From contig NZ_CP038026.1 of the NCBI RefSeq assembly GCF_004421005.1, positions 1,612,001 through 1,676,000 of the forward strand: a stretch of DNA of 64,000 nucleotides, read 5' to 3'. Each line of letters opens with the position of its first letter. Position 1 is the stretch's first letter. Below the pieces are notes generated by a model. It searched no databases. It saw only the letters and a list, made by a program, of their open reading frames with translations, and was not told the DNA's origin. This DNA comes from Pseudoduganella plicata (GTDB lineage Bacteria > Pseudomonadota > Gammaproteobacteria > Burkholderiales > Burkholderiaceae_D). The position numbers were made by a program, and so were the translations under genes. Positions 17,851-26,278 of this stretch are shown piece after piece.

Positions 17851-19384
17851 TCTCCGCAATCTCTTCGTACAACGGCCGCAGCCGCCGGTACATCTTCAGA
17901 TAAACCTTCCGGTACAGCCGGTCGTAGACGCGCCGGTGCGCCTCGATCGGTTGAAACGTCTGCCCGGGCCGCGTCATCGCGGCAATGGCTGTGGCAAAGT
18001 CCGCATGCAGCCCGACACCGGCGGCGCCGCAGATCGCCGCCCCCAGTCCCGACGTTTCGTAGACGTGCGCCCGCGCGGCCGGCAGGCCGAAGATGTCGGC
18101 CGTCAGCTGCATGGCCGCGTCGCTTTGCGAGCCGCCGCCGGCAACGCGCAGGGCCGCGATGCGCGTGCCGCTTTTCGCTTCGATGCGTTCGCGCCCTTCC
18201 CGCAGCGCATACGCCAGCCCTTCCAGGATGGCGCGGTAGATGTGCGCGCGCGTGTGCACGTCGCCGAAGCCGATCATCGCGCCCTTCGCCTCCGGGCCGG
18301 GCACGCGCACGCCGGGACTCCAGTAGGGTTGCAGCATCAATCCCATCGAGCCGGGCGGCACTGCGTCCACCAGCGCGTCGAACAGCGCTTCGGCGCTCAA
18401 TCCCTGCCCTGCCGCCAGCGCCTGTTCGCGGTCGCCAAACTGCTCCTTGAACCAGTTGACCATCCAGTAGCCGCGGAAGATCTGCACTTCCGTGCTGTAG
18501 GCGCCCGGCAGCGCGGCGGGATAGGGCGGGATAAACCGCGTCACTTGCACATACTTCGTGCCTGTCGTGTTGATGGTGGCCGTCGTGCCGTAGCTGAGGC
18601 AGCCGATATCCGGCGTCACGCAGCCCGCGCCGATCACCTCGCATGCCTTGTCGGCCGCCGCCGCGATGACGGGCACTCCCGCCGGGATGCCCGTCGCTTG
18701 TGCGGCGCCCCTGGTCACTGCGCCGATGGGCGTGCCCGGTGCAGCCAGTTCGGGCAGCATGTCCGGCCGCACGGCCAGCGCCTGCCACTTCCAGTCGCGC
18801 GCCGCTGCCCAGCGGTGGCGCCGGTAGTCGAACGGCACGTAGGCCACCTGCGAGCCGGTCGAATCGGCATACCGGTCCGTCAGACGAAAGTTCAGGAAGC
18901 CGGACAGCAGCAGGAATTTGTGCGTGCGTTGCAAGACGTCGGGCTGGTGCGCCGCGATCCAGTTGATTTCCGCCTCGCGCTGGAAATACGTCAGCGTGTC
19001 ACGCACGCCCACAACGCGAAACGCGGCGCGCCACCACGGCCCCACGCGCGGCACGTCGTCGGTGCGGCGCTGGTCGAGCCACGTGATCGCGGGCCGCAGC
19101 GGCCTGCCGTCGGCGTCGACGTTGACGACGGTCCCCCGCTGCGTCGTCACCGCCACTGCCGCCACCCGGGTGCGCACGTCGTGACTGCGCCAGAGTTCCC
19201 GGCACGCGCGGCAGACCGCTTCCCAGTATCCGTCCGCACTGTGCTCGGCCCAGCCGGGGTAGTCCGAGTAGCAAGGCTGCAGATGCACCTGGCTTTTCGC
19301 CGCCAGCACACCGCGCGCATCGAACAGCAGTGCGCGCACGCTTTGCGTACCGTTGTCGATGGCGAGGATCAGCTTATCGTCCAT
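17825..19384 (-). CDS. FGGY-family carbohydrate/polyol kinase
   Basis: 519-residue sugar kinase of the xylulokinase/glycerol kinase superfamily. Motifs: ILAIDNGTQSVRALLFD (phosphate loop), ITWLDQRR, SYGTTATINTTGTKYVQ, and the C-terminal RVAGGGSQSDAAMQLTADIFGLP adenosine-binding region. It is the last gene of a three-gene operon: its start overlaps the end of the GlpD-like gene by 11 bases. The neighbours suggest that it phosphorylates a glycerol-like polyol or short ketose before oxidation by the GlpD-like enzyme. It is not an obvious glycerol kinase, since it has long insertions such as WKWQALAVRPDMLP. Confidence 0.85.
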   Translation of the reverse strand: MDDKLILAIDNGTQSVRALLFDARGVLAAKSQVHLQPCYSDYPGWAEHSADGYWEAVCRACRELWRSHDVRTRVAAVAVTTQRGTVVNVDADGRPLRPAITWLDQRRTDDVPRVGPWWRAAFRVVGVRDTLTYFQREAEINWIAAHQPDVLQRTHKFLLLSGFLNFRLTDRYADSTGSQVAYVPFDYRRHRWAAARDWKWQALAVRPDMLPELAAPGTPIGAVTRGAAQATGIPAGVPVIAAAADKACEVIGAGCVTPDIGCLSYGTTATINTTGTKYVQVTRFIPPYPAALPGAYSTEVQIFRGYWMVNWFKEQFGDREQALAAGQGLSAEALFDALVDAVPPGSMGLMLQPYWSPGVRVPGPEAKGAMIGFGDVHTRAHIYRAILEGLAYALREGRERIEAKSGTRIAALRVAGGGSQSDAAMQLTADIFGLPAARAHVYETSGLGAAICGAAGVGLHADFATAIAAMTRPGQTFQPIEAHRRVYDRLYRKVYLKMYRRLRPLYEEIAEITDYPRRR

Positions 19385-20954
19385 GGCACGGCAGGCTGTA
19401 ATGACGTTCGCATAGCGCCAGGTAGGCCGCCGTCTCCGCCTCCCAGCGGGCGTCGCTCCAGCGCAACTCGTGCTGGCAGATGGCGCGTACCGGCCCCAGC
19501 AGGTGGCGCCCGTTCCCGCGCGTCAGGATGCCGATGCGGGTGCGCCGCAGCAGCAGGTCGTCCAGATGGCACACCGCTTCGTGACGCGCCGCCCAGCGCA
19601 ACTGCGCCCACAGTGTCTGGGTTCCTGGGATGACGGTCAGCTCGCCCTGTCCCGCCGCGGCAATCAATGCGGCCGCCTGTTCGCCGTAGCGGCCGGCCAG
19701 CCGCTGCGCCTGCCCCGGCGGCAGGCGGCGGTCGTACGGCGGCGTTGGCGTGTCGAACACGGGCAGCGGCGCCAGGCTGTCGTGCCAGCCCGGCAGCAGC
19801 GGTCGCGCCGCCATCAAAGCATCCAGCGCGATGACGCGAAACGTCGTCAGCTTGCCCCCGGTGACGGTCAACAGCCCGTTCTCCAGCCACAGCGCATGGT
19901 CGCGCGCTTCCTTCGACGGGTCGGCCTTGCCGGTGTCGATGACGGGCCGCATGCCGGCAAACGTGGCGATGACGTCGTCCGCGCACAGTTTCGCCGACGG
20001 AAACTGGTAATGCAGTGCCGCCAGCAGGTAGTCCAGCTCCCCCTGCGTGATGGCTGCCTCGCCGTTCATCTTGTCGGCATGGTCGATATCGGTCGTGCCC
20101 ACCAGGGTGGCGCCCTCCCACGGGAAGGCGAACACGGGCCGGCCGTCGTGCGGATGCATCAGGCTGACGGCCTGCGCCAGCGGTAGGCGCCACGCCGGCA
20201 GCACGAGGTGGCTGCCGCGCAGGGGCCGCAGCCGGGGGCGCGCGCCGGCCGGCGTGCGCAGCGCGTCCGCCCAGGCGCCCGTGGCACTAATGGTCGCGCG
20301 CGCCGCTACCGGGTACGTCTGGCCATCCAGCTCATCGCACAGCAGCGCACCGGTCACGCGGCCGCCTTCCCGCTGCAGGGTGCGGGTACCCAGGTAGTTG
20401 ACGGCCACGCCGCCATGCGCATGCGCTTCCTGCAGCACGCGCAGCACCAGGCGGGCATCGTCCGTCTTCGCATCCTGGTAGCAGATGCCGCCTTCCAGCC
20501 CCTCGTCCGCCGCATTCGGCACCAGCGCGCGGAACTCGTCGCGGCTGAAATAATGGCGCGAACGCTGGCCCGCCAGGCGGTCGTAGATGGCAAGCCCCAG
20601 CAGGAACGTGCGCCGGCCCGGCTTCCTGCCGCGATAGTCGCCGAACGCGAAGCTTTGCGGTTCCACCAGCCCGGGCGCCGCGCGCAGCAGGCTTTCGCGT
20701 TCGCGCACCGCCTCCCGCGTCAACGCGAAGCGGCCTTCCTTCAGGTAGCGCAAGCCGCCGTGCACGAGCTTCGACGACCGGCTCGACGTGCCCCAGGCGA
20801 AATCGTACTGCTCGACCAGCAGCGCCTTCAGCCCGCGTCGCGCCGCCTCCAGCAGGATGCCTGCGCCCGTGATGCCGCCGCCGACGATCAGCACGTCCCA
20901 CGGCTGCGCCAGCAATGCCGGCAGACCCGCCCGCGGGGGGCCGAACGCGGTCAT
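19374..20954 (-). CDS. Glycerol-3-phosphate dehydrogenase-like FAD oxidoreductase
   Basis: 526-residue membrane-associated flavoenzyme of the GlpD family. It has the N-terminal FAD loop VLIVGGGITGAGILLEAARRG, the GTSSRSSKLVHGGLRYL signature, the ATISATGAWADAL region and GTTDIDHAD, plus the C-terminal GlpD cap domain with the TRTRIGILTRG-like segment. It oxidises sn-glycerol 3-phosphate or a related polyol phosphate and passes electrons to quinone. The ATG overlaps the stop of the upstream oxidase gene by four bases (ATGA) and its own end overlaps the FGGY kinase start. It could act on erythritol- or alkylglycerol-type phosphates instead of glycerol 3-phosphate. Confidence 0.85.
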   Translation of the reverse strand: MTAFGPPRAGLPALLAQPWDVLIVGGGITGAGILLEAARRGLKALLVEQYDFAWGTSSRSSKLVHGGLRYLKEGRFALTREAVRERESLLRAAPGLVEPQSFAFGDYRGRKPGRRTFLLGLAIYDRLAGQRSRHYFSRDEFRALVPNAADEGLEGGICYQDAKTDDARLVLRVLQEAHAHGGVAVNYLGTRTLQREGGRVTGALLCDELDGQTYPVAARATISATGAWADALRTPAGARPRLRPLRGSHLVLPAWRLPLAQAVSLMHPHDGRPVFAFPWEGATLVGTTDIDHADKMNGEAAITQGELDYLLAALHYQFPSAKLCADDVIATFAGMRPVIDTGKADPSKEARDHALWLENGLLTVTGGKLTTFRVIALDALMAARPLLPGWHDSLAPLPVFDTPTPPYDRRLPPGQAQRLAGRYGEQAAALIAAAGQGELTVIPGTQTLWAQLRWAARHEAVCHLDDLLLRRTRIGILTRGNGRHLLGPVRAICQHELRWSDARWEAETAAYLALCERHYSLPCHGR

Positions 20955-22567
20955 GGCGCGTCTCCCACCATCTTGCCGGGATTGAGCAGGCCGTCCGGGT
21001 CGAAGTGGCGCAGCACGGCGCGGATCGCGGCGATGCCCTGCTCGCCCTTTTCCGCAGCCAGGTAGGGCGCATGGTCGATACCGACGCCGTGCTGGTGGCT
21101 GATGGTGCCGCCGTGCGCCACGATGGCCGCGCTGACGGCGCCTTTCAGCGCGCGCCAGCGCGCCATGTCCGTATCGAAGTCGGCCGCCAGGCGCCAGACA
21201 AACGTGCTGTAGACGCTGGCGCCTTGCGGGTACAGATGCGACAAGTGCGTGTATGCATGCACCGCCTCGGCATGCGCGCCAAGGGCCGCTGCTGCCGCCG
21301 TCTCCAGGGCTGCCATCGCCGCGGTCACGCGCGGCCAGTCGAGCGCCGTCTCCACCGTGTCGATCGCGTAGCCATGCTGCCAGGCCGCGTTGCGCAGGTA
21401 GACGTTGCGAAAGCGTCCCTGGCGCCATTTCTCGCCCAGCTTGCGGCCGACGTGGACACCCCGATGCTGGCGGCAGACCATCAATGCCGTCCGCAACGCG
21501 GCCCGTGCCGGGCCGTCGGCGCCACTGGCGCCCAGCAGCAGCATGCAGCGGCCCTCGCCGCAGCCGCGCAGGCGCAGCCACCGGTCCAGCAGGCCGACGA
21601 GGCGGCGATGGCCGGCCAGCGCCAGCATCGTCACCGTCTCCGCCGCATTGGAGAGCCGCAGCAGCGAGAGGCCTGCGCGCGTCTGTGCCAGGGCACGCGC
21701 AGCCGCGATGCCGCTGTCCCAGTCGGGGAAGAACACCGCGTGAAATGCTTCGTAGGCGGGCGTCGGCGCGATGCGCACTGTTGCCTGCGTAACAATCCCC
21801 AGCCGTCCCTCGGAACCCAGCACGAGTTCGCGCAGATCGAGGCCGGCACTTGACGCCGGGAAAGCGGGGATGTCCAGCGTGCCGCGTGGTGTCTCCACGA
21901 CGCCGCCGGCAAACAGCGCCTCGATGCGGCCATAGCGCAGCGACTGCTGCCCGGAAGAACGGGTGGCGATCCAGCCGCCCAGGGTGGAGTATTCGAACGA
22001 CTGCGGATAGTGCCCCAGCACGTGGCCATGCGCGCGCAGCTGCGCCTCCAGGTCGGGGCCGGACACGCCCGCTTCGAACGTCGCGAGCTGTGCCACGGCG
22101 TCGAGGTTCAGCAAACGGCACAGGCGCGCCGTTGATACCGTCAGCACGGGCTGCGGCCCGGCCTGCGCGGTAATGTGTCCCGCCACGCTGGTGCCGCCGC
22201 CGTAAGGGATGACGCTCACGCCATGACGGCTGGCCCAATCGAGCAGCGTCCGCACGTCCTCGCCGCTTTCTGGGAACGCGACGCCGTCGGGTGCCGGGCC
22301 GATGCAGCCATGGCGCAGCCGCAGCCAGTCCGGCAGGCTCTGGCCGAGCGCGTGGCGCAGGCGCGTCGGCGCGTCGGTGGCGACGTGCACGCCGCCGGGC
22401 AGCGCGGCCGATGACAGCCGGGATGGCACCAATGTCGCGCAGGCCGCGTCGAACGATGCATCCGCGAACGGCGTGCCGGCGCCGATGCGCGCCGCAAGGA
22501 ACGCCAGCGCGCTCTCGTGCAGCGGATACGCCACGCTTTCGTCACCCCAGCCATTCCACCTGCGCAT
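20951..22567 (-). CDS. FAD-binding oxidase, alkyldihydroxyacetonephosphate synthase-like
   Basis: 538-residue PCMH-type flavoprotein. FAD-binding segments are SVIPYGGGTSVAGHI and ELVLGSEGRLGIVTQATVRI. The C-terminal FAD-oxidase domain has ISHQHGVGIDHAPYL, close to the histidine-rich active-site loop of alkyl-DHAP synthase, and ends FDPDGLLNPGKMVGD. Family members either make ether bonds on DHAP or oxidise hydroxy acids. The start at 22567 is backed by AAGGAG seven bases upstream. It is first in the operon with GlpD-like and FGGY genes and divergent from an AraC regulator. The true substrate is unknown. Confidence 0.82.
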   Translation of the reverse strand: MRRWNGWGDESVAYPLHESALAFLAARIGAGTPFADASFDAACATLVPSRLSSAALPGGVHVATDAPTRLRHALGQSLPDWLRLRHGCIGPAPDGVAFPESGEDVRTLLDWASRHGVSVIPYGGGTSVAGHITAQAGPQPVLTVSTARLCRLLNLDAVAQLATFEAGVSGPDLEAQLRAHGHVLGHYPQSFEYSTLGGWIATRSSGQQSLRYGRIEALFAGGVVETPRGTLDIPAFPASSAGLDLRELVLGSEGRLGIVTQATVRIAPTPAYEAFHAVFFPDWDSGIAAARALAQTRAGLSLLRLSNAAETVTMLALAGHRRLVGLLDRWLRLRGCGEGRCMLLLGASGADGPARAALRTALMVCRQHRGVHVGRKLGEKWRQGRFRNVYLRNAAWQHGYAIDTVETALDWPRVTAAMAALETAAAAALGAHAEAVHAYTHLSHLYPQGASVYSTFVWRLAADFDTDMARWRALKGAVSAAIVAHGGTISHQHGVGIDHAPYLAAEKGEQGIAAIRAVLRHFDPDGLLNPGKMVGDAP

Positions 22568-22673
22568 GCGCCATCTCCTTGTCACGGCCGGACGCTATAC
22601 TGGATCGCGCCGCTGCCGTGTCGTTACCGATAGCGCAGCTTACGTCGACAGCCCTTTCCGGTCTTGCGCATTC

Positions 22674-23735
22674 ATGACAACTGCCTTGCTCCAATCCGCC
22701 ACCGTCGATGCCATCCGTCCCGCCCTCGCCGGCCGGGTCGCCGGCTCCTACCTGCAACCGCTGCTGGAAGCGGCAACCGCGCGCGACGTCGGTCCCGCGG
22801 CGCTGGCCCGCGCGGCGGGGCTCGCCGCCGATGCCCTCGATACAGTGCCCGCGCAGCTGCCCGCGACCGACTATCTGCGGCTGCTCGATGCCGGCGCCGA
22901 GCTGGGACGCGACCCGCATTTCGGCCTGCACGTGGGCGAACGGGTCAAGGTGGGCACGTTCAGCGCATATGGTCTCATCCTGCTCAGTTGCCGCGACTTC
23001 GGCCAGGCGTTCGACCAGACCATCCGTTACGAAGCGCTGGCCCATGACCTGGGCCGTTCCAGCCTGGTCGTGGATGGGGACGAGGCGGCCTACAGCTGGC
23101 GCAGCCACTTCCCGGGTGCGCACCGGCACCTGGCGGACAGCGTGTTCGCCGGCGTGCGCGTCTTCGGCAACTGGCTGGCCGGCGCGAGGCTGCCCGCCCC
23201 CACGCTGGAGCTGATGCACGATGGCGGCGACCCGGCCGGCCACGACGAGTACCGCCGCGTGTTCGGCACCGTGCCCCGCTTCGGCGCCGCGACCAATACG
23301 GCGCGCTTCGATGCGGCGCTGCTGGCGCGCCCGGTGCCGAACGCGGATGTAGCGCTGTATCCCGTGCTGCAGCGCCATATCGAAGGGCTGCTGCGCCAGC
23401 GCACGAACGCGCCCGGCATCGTGGAACAGGTGTGCGACGCCATCATCGTCCGCCTCCCGCATGGCCAGGCGCGGCTGCCGGCGGTGGCGCTCCAACTAGG
23501 GCTCACACCACGCACGCTGCAGCGCAAGCTGGCCGATGCCGGCACGAGCTACCAAAGGGTGCTGGACGAGACCCGCTTTGCGCTGGCGCGCGATTACCTG
23601 GGGCGTCCCGGACTTTCGCTGCTGGAGATCACTTCCCTGCTGGGTTATCAGGAGCAGAGTGCGTTCAATCATGCTTTTCGGGAGTGGGCTGGAGTGAATC
23701 CGGGGGCCTGGCGCTCCGGGCGCCACGTGGAGTGA
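22674..23735 (+). CDS. AraC-family transcriptional regulator
   Basis: 353-residue regulator with an N-terminal ligand-binding domain of the Arabinose_bd type (about 20-210) and a C-terminal double helix-turn-helix: VALQLGLTPRTLQRKLADAG and LLEITSLLGYQEQSAFNHAFREWAGVNP. It is divergent from the three-gene AGPS-like/GlpD-like/FGGY operon across 106 bases, so it is the probable regulator of that operon and would sense its substrate. A terminator with seven T residues follows. Confidence 0.9.
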   Translation: MTTALLQSATVDAIRPALAGRVAGSYLQPLLEAATARDVGPAALARAAGLAADALDTVPAQLPATDYLRLLDAGAELGRDPHFGLHVGERVKVGTFSAYGLILLSCRDFGQAFDQTIRYEALAHDLGRSSLVVDGDEAAYSWRSHFPGAHRHLADSVFAGVRVFGNWLAGARLPAPTLELMHDGGDPAGHDEYRRVFGTVPRFGAATNTARFDAALLARPVPNADVALYPVLQRHIEGLLRQRTNAPGIVEQVCDAIIVRLPHGQARLPAVALQLGLTPRTLQRKLADAGTSYQRVLDETRFALARDYLGRPGLSLLEITSLLGYQEQSAFNHAFREWAGVNPGAWRSGRHVE

Positions 23736-23738
23736 ACA

Positions 23739-23767
23739 GGGGCTGGCGGCCGCAGCTCCGTTTTTTT
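23739..23767 (+). terminator. Terminator of the AraC gene
   Basis: GGGGCTG (23739-23745) pairs with CAGCTCC (23753-23759), with one G-T wobble, followed by seven T at 23761-23767. Confidence 0.75.
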
Positions 23768-24207
23768 CAGATCCAGTCGCCCTTGACCCGCACCAGGGGG
23801 CCGATACAACTGCGCGTGTCGGCACGCTGGCACATCAGAAACTGGTCGCCGGACGGGTGGAACAGGATGAATGTGGAAATCGACTGGCCAGGCTTGGTGA
23901 TTTGGCCGGAGCAATCGGGCTTGCCGTTGTCCTTGACGATGCGGTTGACGGAGCGGTAGAAGCCCTGCCCGTCCGGCTGGTCGGCGATCTCGAAGGCCGT
24001 TTCCGCTACCTCTTCCGCGCTGGTGACGAGCGCCGTGCCATCGGCGCGGATGCGGTAGGTTTCGGTACAGCGCTCCTCAGGCAGCTGCAGGCGCCAGATC
24101 CCGACGATCGGGTGATCCGCCCGCAGCGGCGCGGCGGCGGCACCGGCTGTCACGGCTGCCATGGTGGCAAGGCCAAGGGCCGCAATGCACCGTATAGGGT
24201 TCATCAT
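23767..24207 (-). CDS. Small secreted protein of unknown function
   Basis: 146 residues with a signal peptide (CIAALGLATMAAVTAGAAAA). The mature part starts HPIVGIWRLQLPEERCTETYRIRADG, a pattern seen in small lipocalin- or META-like periplasmic beta proteins that begin with a GxW motif. It has four cysteines. The start ATGATG overlaps the TGA of the upstream SRPBCC gene, so the two are translationally coupled. It is the last gene of the M16-P450 operon. I cannot name a family with certainty. Confidence 0.65.
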   Translation of the reverse strand: MMNPIRCIAALGLATMAAVTAGAAAAPLRADHPIVGIWRLQLPEERCTETYRIRADGTALVTSAEEVAETAFEIADQPDGQGFYRSVNRIVKDNGKPDCSGQITKPGQSISTFILFHPSGDQFLMCQRADTRSCIGPLVRVKGDWI

Positions 24208-24734
24208 GACCCTTCGGCCGCGGCCTTCAGCCGGCGCAGCCCCTCGTCGACATCGTCGCCGATCATGTCGTCCATGCTGGCGAACAGGCCGACGAGTTTG
24301 GAGATGAACGGCGTCGGCCCGGACATCGTCCACGTCACCACGGTGCCGCTACCTTGCGGCGTGAGTTCGAAGACGGTCTGCGCCTGCGAGGCGAACGGCT
24401 TGACGAAATCGACCTTGATGACGATGCGCGTCGGCGCGCCGTCGTCGACGATTTCCATGCGGCCCTCGCCCACCTTGTCGTTCCCGCTCCATGCGTACAC
24501 CGCGCCCTGCCCCCGTGGCGGCCCGGAGTACGTGCGGCGCATGGCCGGATCGAGGCGCTCCCAGGGCGACCAGACCGTCCACTGGTGGAAATCGTTCAGG
24601 TAGCCGGCGATCTTTGCCGCCGGCGCGTTGACGGCGATCGAGCGCCGTACTTCGAACGTATCGGGCCGCGTCAGCGCCAGCGCCACAAGCACTGTTGCGA
24701 TGACGACGAGGCCCAGCAAAATTTTCTTCAGCAT
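24204..24734 (-). CDS. SRPBCC-family protein with N-terminal membrane anchor
   Basis: 176 residues. An N-terminal hydrophobic helix (ILLGLVVIATVLVALALT) is followed by an SRPBCC/START-like ligand-binding fold: VRRSIAVNAPAAKIAGYLNDFHQWTVWSPWERLDP, then an alternating beta pattern and a C-terminal helix (DDMIGDDVDEGLRRLKAAAEG). This polyketide-cyclase-2 type is common in proteobacteria and may bind hydrophobic ligands. It sits between a cytochrome P450 gene (53 bases upstream) and a secreted protein gene that overlaps its stop. The operon context suggests handling of a hydrophobic substrate or product of the P450. Confidence 0.8.
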   Translation of the reverse strand: MLKKILLGLVVIATVLVALALTRPDTFEVRRSIAVNAPAAKIAGYLNDFHQWTVWSPWERLDPAMRRTYSGPPRGQGAVYAWSGNDKVGEGRMEIVDDGAPTRIVIKVDFVKPFASQAQTVFELTPQGSGTVVTWTMSGPTPFISKLVGLFASMDDMIGDDVDEGLRRLKAAAEGS

Positions 24735-24787
24735 GGGACTCCTCTGTTATCAAAGACGCCGCTGCACGCTGCACTGGGACGGCTGCC

Positions 24788-26278
24788 TCAGCGCGGCCGC
24801 AGCAGCACCGGCAGCACACTCGGCGTCATGGTAAACGTGAAGCGTTCCTCCACCGGCGGCGCTGCCGGGTCCAGCAGCGGCGTGAAACCGTGCGCCAGCA
24901 TCGACATCGCCATCTTCATTTCCGCCATCGCCAGGTAGCGCCCCGGGCAGAAGCGCGGGCCGCCGCCGAACGGGAACAGCTTGCGCGCCGGATCGTCCGC
25001 GCCCGCCGTGCCCTGCGCCAGCCACCGTTCGGGCTGGAACAGCTCCGGGTTGGTCAGTGTATTCTCCCGCTCGAAACTGTGGCGCAGCAATGTGAAGATC
25101 GGCATGCCCGCCGGGATCAGCGTGTCGTCCATGACGATGTCAGCCACCGGCTCCAGGATCATGAACGGCGCCACGGGCTTGAGGCGCATCGCTTCGCGGA
25201 TGGCCGCGTCCAGGTACGGCATGTTGTCCAGCAGGCGATGGTCCTGCACCACGTTGCCCGTGCCCAGTATCCCGTCGGCCTCGCGGGTCACTCCTGCCAG
25301 CTGTTCCGGGTGGCGTACAAGGAAGTCCAGCAGCCAGCCGATCGTGTTGGAGGTGGTGTCCTCGCCGGCAAAGACCATCGTGATGGCATTGCCGATCACC
25401 GCCTGGTCCGTGAAGCCGGAGCCCGGCTCGTCGCGGGCCGCCACCAGCGCTTCGAGCATGTTCGACGGCCTGGCCCGCAGGGCAGGATTGGCCTCCATCT
25501 TCCTGCGGGCGATGGCGATGAAGCCGGCGACGGCATCGCTGATGCGCTGCGCGGCCGCGTCGGACTCGCGGTCCACCGCCAGGCGGAACACGCGCCAGTA
25601 CGGTACCGGCGTCGTCAGGCGAGACGCGATGCGGGCAAACACCAGTTCGATATCGCGCTGCAGCGGGTTGTCTTCCTGCTGCAGCGTGTCGCTGTCGTGG
25701 CCCATCGCCAGGCCGATCGTCACGTCCAGCGTCCATGCCTTTAGGTCGCGCAGCACGTCGATCCGCCGCCCTTCCGCCGCGGCCCTGGCCCAGCGCAGCC
25801 GCAACCTCTCGGTCAGCGCCGCCAGTGTCGGAAAGAAGTTGTGCACCACCTCCGGCGTCAGCGCGCGCATTACCAGCTTGCGCTGCTGGCGCCAGTCGTC
25901 GCCCTCGGCGCTGAACACGCCCGGCGTGATGGCTTCCTCCATCATGGCCGACGTACGGGCTCCGCGCCGGATCAGGTCGGGCCGCTCGCGCATCAGCGCC
26001 GTCAACGCCGTGCGATCGGACGACACGACCATCGAGCGGTTCAGGACCGTGAAGCGGAACAGCGGTCCCAGCTCGCGCGCCCAGTTCTCCAGAGTACGGT
26101 GGAAGTACGCGCCATCGAGCTGGCGCATGTTGCCGATGATGGGCGATCCTTGCGGCGCGGGCAGGTCACGCACGCGGCGCGTGGGTGGCGGTCCGTCCGC
26201 GGCAAGGCGCACCGCCGGCTGCAGCAGCGCAGGCGGCATGACGGGAGGCACCGATGGGGACAGGTTCGCGCGGTCCAT
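24788..26278 (-). CDS. Cytochrome P450
   Basis: 496-residue P450 monooxygenase. The oxygen-binding I-helix is MVFAGEDTTSNTIGW, the ExxR is in AAIREAMRLKP, and the heme loop is LFPFGGGPRFCPGRYLAM with axial Cys444. The architecture (proline-rich start, then SPIIGNMRQLDGAYFHRTLENWARELGP) resembles CYP4/CYP102-like fatty-acid or terpenoid hydroxylases. There is no fused reductase and no ferredoxin gene nearby. Its ATG shares one base with the TAA of the upstream M16 protease gene (TAATG), so translation is coupled. Confidence 0.93.
   Translation of the reverse strand: MDRANLSPSVPPVMPPALLQPAVRLAADGPPPTRRVRDLPAPQGSPIIGNMRQLDGAYFHRTLENWARELGPLFRFTVLNRSMVVSSDRTALTALMRERPDLIRRGARTSAMMEEAITPGVFSAEGDDWRQQRKLVMRALTPEVVHNFFPTLAALTERLRLRWARAAAEGRRIDVLRDLKAWTLDVTIGLAMGHDSDTLQQEDNPLQRDIELVFARIASRLTTPVPYWRVFRLAVDRESDAAAQRISDAVAGFIAIARRKMEANPALRARPSNMLEALVAARDEPGSGFTDQAVIGNAITMVFAGEDTTSNTIGWLLDFLVRHPEQLAGVTREADGILGTGNVVQDHRLLDNMPYLDAAIREAMRLKPVAPFMILEPVADIVMDDTLIPAGMPIFTLLRHSFERENTLTNPELFQPERWLAQGTAGADDPARKLFPFGGGPRFCPGRYLAMAEMKMAMSMLAHGFTPLLDPAAPPVEERFTFTMTPSVLPVLLRPR

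Noticed and set aside
19374..22238. One continuous 954-codon frame that could look like a fusion of the oxidase and GlpD
   Set aside because: The N-terminal 428 codons are out of register with the true oxidase frame; the GlpD-like protein starts at 20954 with ATGA overlap.
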